From assembly GCA_965644295.1 (NCBI GenBank), contig CBFFRP010000451.1:1-64000 (forward strand): a stretch of 64,000 nt of DNA, in the 5' to 3' direction. The notes beneath the pieces are model-generated. The model ran no database searches. It was given only the letters and a program-made list of their open reading frames with translations, and had not been told where the DNA came from. Positions 1 through 11,231 of this stretch are shown here, piece by piece. The stretch comes from Paraphysomonas bandaiensis. Lineage: Eukaryota; Chrysophyceae. The translations under genes and the position numbers were made by a program. Numbering within the stretch: the first letter of the stretch is position 1; every line of letters starts with the position of its first letter.

Positions 1-1830
1 GAGTACTGGGGCTCTCCTGACTGGTAGTAGGTAGTAGGTAGGGGTTGTCCAGGAGGGAGGCCTCGGTAGCCTACTGGGTGATGTCAAGAAGCTCACGGAA
101 GAATACATTACAGCATCCTCTGGGTCATTAGGGTCAAGCAAGGGATGAGTACTGGGGCTCTCCTGACTGGTAGTAGGTAGTAGGTAGGGGTTGTCCAGGA
201 GGGAGGCCTCGGTAGCCTACTGGGTGATGTCAAGAAGCTCACGGAAGAATACATTACAGCATCCTCTGGGTCATTAGGGTCAAGCAAGGGATGAGTACTG
301 GGGCTCTCCTGACTGGTAGTAGGTAGTAGGTAGGGGTTGTCCAGGAGGGAGGCCTCGGTAGCCTACTGGGTGATGTCAAGAAGCTCACGGAAGAATACAT
401 TACAGCATCCTCTGGGTCATTAGGGTCAAGCAAGGGATGAGTACTGGGGCTCTCCTGACTGGTAGTAGGTAGTAGGTAGGGGTTGTCCAGGAGGGAGGCC
501 TCGGTAGCCTACTGGGTGATGTCAAGAAGCTCACGGAAGAATACATTACAGCATCCTCTGGGTCATTAGGGTCAAGCAAGGGATGAGTACTGGGGCTCTC
601 CTGACTGGTAGTAGGTAGTAGGTAGGGGTTGTCCAGGAGGGAGGCCTCGGTAGCCTACTGGGTGATGTCAAGAAGCTCACGGAAGAATACATTACAGCAT
701 CCTCTGGGTCATTAGGGTCAAGCAAGGGATGAGTACTGGGGCTCTCCTGACTGGTAGTAGGTAGTAGGTAGGGGTTGTCCAGGAGGGAGGCCTCGGTAGC
801 CTACTGGGTGATGTCAAGAAGCTCACGGAAGAATACATTACAGCATCCTCTGGGTCATTAGGGTCAAGCAAGGGATGAGTACTGGGGCTCTCCTGACTGG
901 TAGTAGGTAGTAGGTAGGGGTTGTCCAGGAGGGAGGCCTCGGTAGCCTACTGGGTGATGTCAAGAAGCTCACGGAAGAATACATTACAGCATCCTCTGGG
1001 TCATTAGGGTCAAGCAAGGGATGAGTACTGGGGCTCTCCTGACTGGTAGTAGGTAGTAGGTAGGGGTTGTCCAGGAGGGAGGCCTCGGTAGCCTACTGGG
1101 TGATGTCAAGAAGCTCACGGAAGAATACATTACAGCATCCTCTGGGTCATTAGGGTCAAGCAAGGGATGAGTACTGGGGCTCTCCTGACTGGTAGTAGGT
1201 AGTAGGTAGGGGTTGTCCAGGAGGGAGGCCTCGGTAGCCTACTGGGTGATGTCAAGAAGCTCACGGAAGAATACATTACAGCATCCTCTGGGTCATTAGG
1301 GTCAAGCAAGGGATGAGTACTGGGGCTCTCCTGACTGGTAGTAGGTAGTAGGTAGGGGTTGTCCAGGAGGGAGGCCTCGGTAGCCTACTGGGTGATGTCA
1401 AGAAGCTCACGGAAGAATACATTACAGCATCCTCTGGGTCATTAGGGTCAAGCAAGGGATGAGTACTGGGGCTCTCCTGACTGGTAGTAGGTAGTAGGTA
1501 GGGGTTGTCCAGGAGGGAGGCCTCGGTAGCCTACTGGGTGATGTCAAGAAGCTCACGGAAGAATACATTACAGCATCCTCTGGGTCATTAGGGTCAAGCA
1601 AGGGATGAGTACTGGGGCTCTCCTGACTGGTAGTAGGTAGTAGGTAGGGGTTGTCCAGGAGGGAGGCCTCGGTAGCCTACTGGGTGATGTCAAGAAGCTC
1701 ACGGAAGAATACATTACAGCATCCTCTGGGTCATTAGGGTCAAGCAAGGGATGAGTACTGGGGCTCTCCTGACTGGTAGTAGGTAGTAGGTAGGGGTTGT
1801 CCAGGAGGGAGGCCTCGGTAGCCTACTGGG
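1..1830. repeat. 146-bp tandem satellite, about 12.5 copies
   Basis: A 146-bp unit starting GAGTACTGGGGCTCTCC repeats head to tail with unit starts at 1, 147, 293 and so on to 1753. The last copy breaks off after 78 bp at 1830. By eye the copies are identical. The array begins at base 1, so it probably continues beyond the window. The unit is not a multiple of three and stops occur in all frames, so it is not a coding repeat, although it contains short coding-like stretches on the minus strand. The length is close to one nucleosome core. It is probably satellite DNA at a centromeric, subtelomeric or other heterochromatic site, or a recent local amplification. The exact copy number may be an assembly choice. 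Confidence 0.97.
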
Positions 1831-1979
1831 GAAATGTAATATAGAATCATAATTTTTCATCTTACTAACGAGTTCCGTAGTAGCAACTGCAAAGAGAACG
1901 TGCCTTTTAACCAGCTGTAGTCGTGAAGTGTAGACTGTACGAAAAGGTAACAAGGGATTCTGTCCGTGTACGATCTGTA

Positions 1980-2156
1980 GCGTCCGTAATGAGTAGAACG
2001 AGTACCGTATTTCTCTCTGGGGACCCTCTGTTGATATGTATATACAGTGTAGTACGTGTGAGTACAAGCGTCCGTAATGAGTAGAACGAGTACCGTATTT
2101 TTCTCTCTGGGGACCCTCTGTTGATATGTATATACAGTGTAGTGCATGTGAGTACA
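1980..2156. repeat. Two-copy tandem repeat, 88-90 bp
   Basis: The block from 1980 (GCGTCCGTAATGAGTAGAAC) recurs at 2068, differing by two inserted T bases. A decayed third copy seems to follow 2156. The sequence is T/A/G rich with GTATATACAGTGTAGT cores. No open frame of substance is present on either strand. Confidence 0.85.
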
Positions 2157-2269
2157 AGGACCCTCTTATTCTTTAATACATTGCCCCTCTGTTCAGTATA
2201 CATGCAACTGTATTTTCATATATATAGTATACTGCTGTATGTAGGATATGAGTATAAGGACCCTCTCTT

Positions 2270-3996
2270 CATTAGATAGGATATTAGGGCTGTTTCTCAG
2301 GATATTGTGTGTCTCACTATCGCCCCACGTATTCGATCAGGAGCACTTGCAGAGGTAAAGCCTGCTGTATATAAATGTGATGATGATGATAGTTAAGGCA
2401 ATAAGAAGCCTCTCTTTCACCTTCAACTGTTCACACTCATCACCACACAGTATACATATCATTCATTTGAAACTATATGAGTTCTCATTTGTGTTCTTAA
2501 TGTTAATCAGGGAACATCTATTTCTTTATACAGCAAGCATGCTACAATAGCTATACAATGTAATATTAAGCTTTTCAACGTCATGAGGATAAGCTACAAT
2601 TTAACCTAGGGATAAGGAGTATCGTCCCTTGTCAAAATTTTAAAACTCGGGCTTTTCGCCCTCGTTTCAAAAATTTTGAGCGCCCAGGCGATATAGCCCC
2701 TCCTGTGCCCGTGGTTAAATATAACTATATCTCCATTTGTCTCAAGCTAGATTTTTGAGTTGATTTTGTCTCAACAGGGCGCTCATATCGGCACCGGGCA
2801 AATATAGACATTCAACTTTAATATTTGGTTCAACACAAGCTCACTTCTATCTTAATTATGATAATGACAGTCATTATGTACGTGATTTCATTATATTACA
2901 CAATTGTAGAGAAAAAAATCATGAGTTAAATCATTAGAGATATATTATTCTACCCTTCGTCTAACGCTCATAATGGTGTCAGTGCAAGCGATCTAACTTC
3001 AAGAATGTTTCAGGAGAGTTGAAGTGTCATATCTCATATCTGATGCTGTATAGGTGGCTAAGGGCAGTAGCATCCAGTTCTTTCAGGGCTTGGGTCGCAT
3101 TGTGCTTATGAGGATACTGTGTACCTCATATCATACACACATCATTCAATCAGGTGCACAAGAAGAGGATGTTAAGCGCATTGTATATAAATGTGATGAT
3201 GATGCTAATTAAGGCAATGCCTTTCGCGCGACTACCACTGTTCACATTCATCATCACACTTATGTACGAATTTCAACACCTCGCAGTTGCCATTCCCTCA
3301 GTATCCTTCTGTGATAGGAGTGCATTTCGTTGTAGCTAATATATATATAAATTTGGGGGTTTATTGTTTGAGTTGATCTACAGATCTACAGTATAGTGCA
3401 ATTTCTATTCTCAAAGCATAATTCACATTATACAGTGCAGTATACACATTCAATATTATGTATTCTCATTTCTTTTTTCTTAATGTTAATCAGGAAACAC
3501 CTATTTCTTATTACAGAAAGCAAGCTGCTAATAGCTCTACAATCTAATATTATTAAGTTTTCAACATCATGAGGATAAGCTACAATTTAACCTATGGATA
3601 AGGAGTATCGTCCCTTGTCTATCTTTTCGCCCTCGTTTAAATATTTTGAGCGCGGGACTATATAGCCTCCTTATTGCCCGTGGTTAAATATAACTATATC
3701 CCCATTTTGTCTCAAAAAAAGTTTTCTTTGACCTCATATCAGCACCGGGCAAATATAGACTTTCAACTTCAATATTCGGTTCAACAGAAGCTCACTTCGA
3801 TTTTAATTGTGATATTGACAGTTATATGTACATGATTTCATTACAGGGCCTGGTAACCGTTAATGTGCGCCATTAATGGTAATGCCACTATATTTGCCGG
3901 GAACCGGACTACCATTAATGAAATTCATTATATTACACTATTGCAGAGAAACCACCCTTCTTCTGACTATATGTGGAAAAGATCATAATGATGTCT
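2270..3996. repeat. Dispersed repeat family A, two tandem copies
   Basis: About 815 bp of non-coding sequence is repeated head to tail; compare TATATAAATGTGATGATGATG near 2367 and 3182. Related copies lie at 34440-34990, 58205-59065 and, inverted, 62450-62885. The best conserved part is a long imperfect hairpin (2609-2716 here, shortened at 3597-3685). Its arms include ATAAGGAG with CTCCTTAT, TATCGTCCC with GGGACGATA, and CTCGGGC closing on GCCC. No transposase frame is visible. It is probably a non-autonomous mobile element or a satellite-like repeat. Confidence 0.8.
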
Positions 3997-4418
3997 GATG
4001 TCTAGATCTCAGAGAGAATTTGTCGTTAGACTAGATAGATTTATTAACATCGCTTACACTATAAGTTGTGATAAACAGCACAAACTCATTTTGTTTCACG
4101 CAATCTCCTATATATACGAACCTCTCATAACAAAACATATATATCTTGAAAGATCAAACTATTTCAGTTTCTCAATATCATCACAGCATTTGTACATCAC
4201 TATATTTCACTGTATTCTCGTACATTGTCTTCAAGTGACATTCTGAATATACTCCATATTCTAATACTCCCACTCAATGTAGAATGCAGTGAGAATTTGG
4301 TTAGGCATTAGTTGCCATGTGGCTACTACAATCGCCAGGATATATTTATTAATTGTTAATTGTCATTATAATTAGCGGGATAGGGCACGGATTAACAGAT
4401 TGATGGTTACCAGGCCCT
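3845..4418. mobile_element. Possible hAT-like non-autonomous remnant
   Basis: The inverted ends AGGGCCTGGTAACC (3845) and GGTTACCAGGCCCT (4405-4418) match exactly over 14 bp and resemble hAT termini. A family A segment (about 3925-3996) lies inside, so the structure is composite. No clean target duplication was found, although TTCATTA occurs on both sides of 3845-3922. A related end (CAGGTCCTGGTAACC) occurs at about 33093. Confidence 0.35.
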
Positions 4419-4872
4419 ACTTACTACCCCTTCCATTACAATAAGCTGTAATTAATGAATCGTACTCTTACACCTCTGTGTCCGGTATATAGACACTAAA
4501 GTATTTTACTTGATAATGGTCAGCAATTAACATCCACTGCTTCCAACAAATCTTAAAACGATAAGTAATAAGTGTTATAAGCGCTCTATTATTATTCCTA
4601 TCTACCATCTTTGATGTACTATGGTCTAATTACGATGAAGCTCAGCTTCAAATTTACTGTTGTAACTCAGCATATCAGCACATGCAGCAATAAACAATAA
4701 ACTGCAATAGTCCACTCACTCACTACGCAAATAAATGAGCGCCAACCAACTAAGGCAAGTACAATGTTTACACAAGAGAGCATAATCAAAACGTCAATTG
4801 ACACTGCGAATATGTTTCGATCATATAGGGCTATATGATCATTATTGTGACGTTTAGTCTGTCAGCACTCTC
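3997..4872. other. Intergenic, no gene recognised
   Basis: AT-rich sequence with only short chance open frames. Apart from the right inverted end at 4405-4418 and the 3' flank of the kinase gene, I see no structured feature. Confidence 0.6.
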
Positions 4873-7800
4873 CTAGAAAGATGGTGGTACATCGGTCATA
4901 CTGCTAGTGGAATTATCAGAGGGAGTCCTAAAATATGCAAGTATCAATAATTAACACCAAAAACCACTGTACACCATACCTTGTGTACGGGTATGGGCGA
5001 GACGCGCCCGACTGCACAGAAGAGTCGTCTCCACAGGCTGCCGACTGACAGTAGTAATTACATATGACCGACAACACCTAAACTATGCTTACCCGGCGAT
5101 GGGGACAGTGCTTAGTGATAAAAGGATGCTTCAAAGCCGCTCGTGCAGTGATTCTTTCCCTGTAACACATCGTTGATCAAAATGAGATGGTAGTATCCTG
5201 TGGAACTCACTTTGGGTTCTTGTGAAGGAGTTGTTTGATCAACAAGCGGGCGTCTTCAGAAAGCTTATTCCACGTAGCTTGCGAGACTTTCAGTTCTCCC
5301 TACATGTAATCCATTAAACATAGACTAAAAACGTGTGTTTTACAGGTACCTGAATGGTACAACGGATAATCTCGTCGTGATTGGAACCATCAAAAGGCAA
5401 CTGTCAAAATTATCAATTGTCAGAACAGGATCCAAGCAATTCATGAGTACTCCACCTTTCCACAGAGCACGAGGAACATAATCACACCGACTGACCAGAG
5501 GTCCGCCTCTTGTCCATACCCCTGTTTACCATATCAGCAACATATATCAAATCGGAAAATGTAATACACGGGCCATATTACTCTACCTGCATGGTGAGGA
5601 CCTCTGGGGCAACATATGACAATGTTCCACACGCCGTGTCCATTCGCTCTTTCGGGAGTAACATCTTGTGACATGTCACTCTAATGAATACATTGTATTA
5701 TGACAAGTTACCTTTGACAAACCAAAGTCAGCGATCTTTATGTCCTCCAGGTTGTCTCCACAGAGTATATTTTCTGGTTTGATATCTCTGTGAACAATAC
5801 CCAAGTCATGAAGATATGCTACGCTCTCAAGTAAGGGTCGAATAAGCTTTGCCGCTTCCTCCTGAAAGAGTAGCCATTAAATTCACACCAAAAACATTGC
5901 TAGTGGTCACTATAACTACAACACAGTTTCAGCACAAACGCACCTCATTAAACCGGGGTCTCCCTACTATTCTCTCAAATAGTTCACCTCCAGTCAACTT
6001 CTCCATTACAATATACATATGTGTCCTGAAAATATAATGTCAAACTCTGATCCAAATAAGAGTTGCATGGGCTTACTTGGTCTCGTAGATTCCTTCCATC
6101 TTGATAATATTAGGGTGGTTGACAAGCTTAAGAACAGCTATCTCAGTGCGGAGTAACGCTTTCTCTTCTGGCTCAATGCTTGCCTTCTCGATAATCTTGA
6201 CAGCATACCTCGTACCCCTAACTTTGTGCACACATTCGCATACCCTGCTGAACCGACCGCGTCCAAGCTCTTTGCCTATGACGTAGTCTTCTTCTATAGG
6301 TACCACCTGGTGGAGCACAGCAGGTAAGGAATAAACCACCTCATATGAAACACGAGAAGTTAGCATACCTGAGCAGCATGCTGCATCTTAGTCAGCCATT
6401 GTTCTCTTTCCGACTCGGAGCGGCAATACAGCAATCGACTCTCATGCCTATGACCTCACAATTACGAACAGCGTTACAACATACAAACGCATCGTACTTA
6501 TAGTGCTCCCCCGTGCAGAGGTCCTGATGAAGTAGTTCCAGACCGTAGTAACCTTTCAATTCACTAGCTTCTTCATTCACCTGAATCCGCGTTACAACTT
6601 GAAGCAAGCAAAATGTACTACAACATACCTTCTCGCATATACATCCAGTGAGAAAAATAACCCCTCTAGGGCGAACGTCTTTTCGATGGGCGTAGTAGTA
6701 CATGCAATTCCCTGCGGACACATTTTAAACCGCAACAACATATATTATATACACTCACCGGATAACACATACCACCTCTTACTCCATAGGTGCAGCATAT
6801 TCCCCCTCTTCCAGAGATAACCTTCCTTTGACACGACGTCCTTGTATATCTGTCGTTGACAGAAGTAAGTTTGAGCCAGATCTCACTATCGTCAACAGAC
6901 TTACATCTTCCGTCGTGAGTCTGGGAATCTCTACAAAGCCCCCGTACTCCTTGTCTATTATGTGCTGCAGAGACTGCCGAAGAGACTCATTATGTGTCAG
7001 CTCTAAAGCTTGACAAAGGAGCTGACGACAGTGTTCCTCCGTCTCTTCGTCATAGTGAACATCTCCACCGTCGACAGATGGCGAGTTGGATATGCGTCTA
7101 TTCCCAGCCCCGGAAACACTGTTACTTAGGAATAATAAATTATGGCTAAACGAAAAGACAACCACACAGTACAAATCAGCATCACTTACCCCATCTGAAA
7201 GGAATCCGATCTAGGCATGGGAGACTTAGACTCGACACCAGTGTCATGTGCCCTATGAAACCTGGCAATTACGCTATCTGTGGATGACGTGCGGTGGGTG
7301 CGCGTGAACGCCCCACTAGATGGACGTGGCATCTGTTACAACGACAAACACATTACAAAGAGCTATAAGCAAGCTATCGCTAAGTATATATAGTTAACAC
7401 AACCATATCACAACCGAGTTGATGAACTCAATTGTACAACTGAAATATATATATGGCCTTACCGATCCGGAGGGTACACGAGTGAGTGTATCGAATTGAG
7501 CTGAATGTGATCGGAGCATTGAGGAGGACCTTGTCCTGCAGCAACACACACATCACTTCCAGAAATATGACCATAATTACATACTTTTGTGTGATAGGAA
7601 GTGCGTCTTTCTGAGAGTGACTCGTGTGATGCTACGAGCGAACTACATCAACATGTAGGAATCAAAAATAGTCCGAACTACCTTGTCGCCAACAAATGGT
7701 AAAATACTATCAAAGTATGCGACGATGGAAGGCGTCCTTTGAACCCACCTACACACACTCATCAGCCTTTCATGAAAAGCACATGTTGCGGCTACCTACA

Positions 7801-8835
7801 TTTTGAATTCCTCATATTTCAACCTCCCCTCATGGTTCAAATCACATTCCTAAAGCCCCCAAGGAGCGTTAATGAGTTTTGTGTATTAACAAGTCCCTAC
7901 CGCAAAGGCTTTCTCAACAATATCATGGTTTGTGTATGCATCAACATCTTCGTAGTCATGGTCATCGACCACAGGAGTGACATCCCCAGCAGTGTGCATA
8001 CCAGAGGCAACAGATGACGACTCTAAAGGATGGACTTTTAAAACAGCACAGCTTATAACTACATAAATGACAATACAAAAGCGAAACGCACAACAACAGC
8101 AGGTTGTGTGTGCGTACCGTCACTCTTCTGTAGAACCGAGAGAGCATCCGAATCGTGTGGAGGAGGGGAAGTAGTTTTGCCATTGGAAGATCCCGAGTGA
8201 TTGGATTGTACAGAACCGTTTTCGTAGTTGGATTGATCTGTGTCGTCCAGTATATGGATTGCAGATCGGTTCATACGATTCATACCCAGTACAGATTTTG
8301 GGACTGCAATATCGAGAAATAAATATATGGGAATGTGCAAAGTTCAACGGCTAACCGTGGTTGAGCAATGTGGTCAATTCTTCCTTCGAAACGGTGTTGT
8401 CATGTGAAGTATCATACATATTAAATATGAAGTGGATCTTCTCATCCACCGTGCCCCTAAAAAATGGGGTCGTAATGATCGCATTCTTAACAGTACATAT
8501 GATACCTAGAGCACACAGAAAGACCAGTGATGAACTCATCAAGATCAATCAAACCATTCCCTTTCACATCAAACTGTGCAAAAAGACGATCTATAATAAA
8601 ATCCATATATTAAATCCATACAAACTATCGAGTCATATGTATTCACCTCCCAATAGTCCACTCAGAGGAAAGTACTGTTGAAAGGTCTCTTTATCAATAC
8701 CTTTCCCATGATTTCTCTCCGCTAAATCCTACACATCAACACATGATCCATCTATGACTGATAGTTTATCATATTTACCGTCCAAGTAGCCCGTAATATA
8801 TGTAATTCGTCTTTATCGACTGTATATATACACAT
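4873..8835 (-). CDS. EF-hand / PH / CAMK-like protein kinase, many exons
   Basis: At least 16 short exons. The N-terminus carries a calcium-sensor-like EF-hand module: near 8560-8510 a loop reading [13 protein letters not shown], near 8420-8360 [13 protein letters not shown], and near 7850-7800 [13 protein letters not shown], ending in [10 protein letters not shown] Ser-rich linker follows (8310-7190). A PH domain spans about 6800-6370, with KRWYVLSG early and [16 protein letters not shown] as the last helix. The kinase domain spans about 6340-5100: GRGRFSRV loop, AVKII lysine, VHRDIKPEN catalytic loop, [13 protein letters not shown] and WSVGVIMF. The family phosphorylates Ser/Thr. The domain order implies activation by Ca2+ and recruitment to phosphoinositide membranes. 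The ATG at 8835 is the simplest start, and another upstream exon is possible. At about 6790 the frame joining the first PH strand to KRWYVLSG is broken by an apparent stop, which may be a sequence error or an unusual intron. Confidence 0.85.
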
Positions 8836-9736
8836 TACTCTGTATAGATGACGACATGGCGTATAATCACAGTACATTTATTAGCCGCCCGACGCGCCTC
8901 ACTGTGAATATGGCCTGGGGAGTTGGAATTTCCCATGGTACCAATATACCTAACCGACGGGTTGGTTATATACTATAGCCTCTACTATGACCCTTCTATA
9001 GTGATGTGTATGTATGTATGTCTATATACACATAGGAATAACTCTCCCGTCCAGCCCATGTATGTATATGTATGTATGTATACTCTCCATATACATAATT
9101 TTATGGGAATGGTCTCACTTTAATGTGATTTTTCATAGACAAAAATCGTATAAATTCATATGAGAAAATCCATATACAAGAGAACAAAAAACCTCCATTC
9201 GTTTATAGTCATACAAAGCTTCAAACGACACTTAATTTTGGCCTGAAAAAAACACATTCATTTGCCAAATTTATGTCAACCAATCAAATTCTTCTCATTC
9301 GACGAAATTAGGCCACCATATTATGGTAATACCGTGGAGTACAGTTGAAGTTGTGTTGAGTTGGAAATACTGGAATACTGCTACTGTATAAGACTTGGAA
9401 AGTTCAATATAAGATGATCTTGTATGTGTATAGCAGTACAGCAGTACATACGAATCCCACACCAGTACAGCAGTGTTGTGTACGTCGTACTGATATACTA
9501 TAATTGTGGTGTATAGAGCAGTACATGTTGTATAGTACATTGTATAGCAGTACAATTTATATACTTACAATCGTAGTATAATATCGAGTGTACTTATATA
9601 CGTATAGTACTATATGGTGCTCTCTGTTCGTATAGGCAGTCCAGCAGTATGTATGTCTAGTTTCTAGATATGATCATGACATGGACTCAACTTACAACTC
9701 CATCATACACTCCAATCTACACACATACACCATAAA
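8836..9736. other. Divergent intergenic region with CAGCAGTA motifs
   Basis: Lies between the kinase start and the GT8 start. It holds short TATG runs near 9009-9080 and a cluster of GCAGTAC/CAGCAGTA words between 9377 and 9655. No coding sequence is apparent. Confidence 0.6.
9437..9446. promoter_or_regulatory. Candidate promoter motif TACAGCAGTA
   Basis: This is the complement of TACTGCTGTA and one of several near-copies at 9430-9655 upstream of the GT8 start. The same word occurs upstream of other genes in the window, so a role in transcription is inferred from recurrence alone. Confidence 0.3.
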
Positions 9737-10812
9737 ATGAATGAAATCACCCCACAAAAACATGCTTACATCACAATGCTTACTGATGACAGTTTCTATC
9801 CCGGTATACAGGCTCTGTCTAAGTCTATCGGCTCTGTATCTCGTATACCCCTCTATGTACTCGTATCCCCTCATATATCACCCTCCACTCGAGTTAGACT
9901 CCAAACCCTCTGCTCAGGAGTCATAGAGGCTATGGAGATACCTAGTCCTTACGGGGAATCTACAGCCTCATGGTCAAACTCAGAGTTTATTAAGTTAAAC
10001 TTGTGGTTAGCTGATGCGTGTGTGTTCCATATGAAATCATAATGTAACAATAGGAACTTGACGTGCTTTGAAAAGATTGTTTACATTGATGCGGATGCTC
10101 TTGTCATTGATTGCATTGATGAGGTATCTTATATCAAAGTCACAGTCAAAGGTTCTGATCATGATTAGCTGTTCGATAGAGAATGCTCATTTGCTGCTTG
10201 TCCGGATGTCTTCCCTCCAGATAAGTTTAATGCAGGTAAGTGTGTATTTGTAAACAGTGGTTAAGTCATTTTCTGACATTACCTCTCAACAGGAGTAATG
10301 TTTCTAAAGCCTAATGAAAGTACTTTTTGGGATCTGCGCTCGAAACTTGGCCACCTGCCTAGTTACGATGGCGGTGATACTGGTGGATTAGTCGCATTTG
10401 TTAGTGTTGCTGAACCAACATGCGTGTATGCAGGCTATCTGAATGCTTATTTTTCGGATTGGTATAAGTGTGGAGCAGAGAGTAGGCTTCCTTTTGGCTA
10501 CAATGCTCAGCGTACTGTTTATTGGTTCACACACGACAAACAGCCCGGCTATTGGGACAGTATACGGCCATTAAAGGTACAGTGAATTCTGTGAATTTAT
10601 TACTGATTGATCTTGAATTTATGTGCAAGGATTCAATTATAACTGTTTGCTATTGTTCAGATTATTCACTATTGTAGCCAGCCAAAGCCGTGGGAAATAT
10701 CTATTGGAAATGTGAAAATAGGTTCGATATGCTGCTGACAGCTGTGTGCTGATTTAATTTTTTGTTAATAGGTGACTTGGAGTGGTTATGGTGGCAGAAA
10801 TTTATGTCTTAA
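9737..10812 (+). CDS. Glycogenin-like glycosyltransferase family 8 protein
   Basis: Seven exons: 9737-10005, 10054-10123, 10169-10235, 10293-10382, 10434-10576, 10661-10721 and 10772-10812. They sum to 741 nt, giving 246 residues. GT8 hallmarks are in order: HAYITMLTDDSFYPGIQAL at the start; KLNLW joined across intron 1 to LTCFEKIVYIDADAL, whose DAD is the metal/UDP-sugar-binding DxD; AACPDVFPPDKFNAG; GGDTGYLNAYF; and a late IIHYCSQPKPWE. The family transfers glucose or galactose from UDP-sugars, as in glycogenin and galactinol synthase; the acceptor cannot be read here. There is no signal peptide, so a cytosolic role is likely. The start is the first ATG before the conserved strand. Confidence 0.88.
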
Positions 10813-11009
10813 TTTGTCCGAAATGTATAGGCAGTCACTTTCTCTTTGAAGTATGTGTTTGTAGAAACTATTTATTTAACATCAATAGACGTTACAGATG
10901 TTAATGACTAGACTACTTAGCTATACTTAGAATAGTTTACTCTAACAGTATTAAAAAGTTGTAATACACTCTATTTCATTAGTATTAAACTATACTCTAT
11001 TGTAGTATT

Positions 11010-11041
11010 TAGGGCTAACCATAAGTAATATCCATAAGTAG
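11010..11041 (+). repeat. Left terminal inverted repeat of piggyBac-like element
   Basis: Begins TAGGGCTAACCATAAGT and pairs with 12704-12735 read in reverse, with five mismatches in 32. The arm contains two imperfect direct copies of CCATAAGTA. Confidence 0.8.
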
Positions 11042-11231
11042 CTTTTTTTTCGTTTTTTTGTCCCCTCTCATAGGATAAGTACGGGATTTTGTTGTGCCAA
11101 CTGCAAAAAACTGTAACTGTTAAAACATCTCAACACTTGTGACACTTACATCTACACTGCTGATCAGTCAATTCAATATAAAATTAAAGTGCAGGTAATT
11201 GACATTAATTGCCACTTGCTGACAACTAACA

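Noticed and set aside
1-1830. CRISPR array or coding repeat
   Set aside because: There are no spacers between units, the period is 146 bp, and stops occur in every frame; this is a eukaryotic satellite.
1714-2203. Minus-strand frames of 96-147 residues over the satellite edge
   Set aside because: They run through tandem repeats and have no family features.
8836-8870. 19-nt intron giving a start MSSSIQ for the kinase
   Set aside because: Confirmed introns here are 45 nt or longer, and a simple in-frame ATG exists at 8835.
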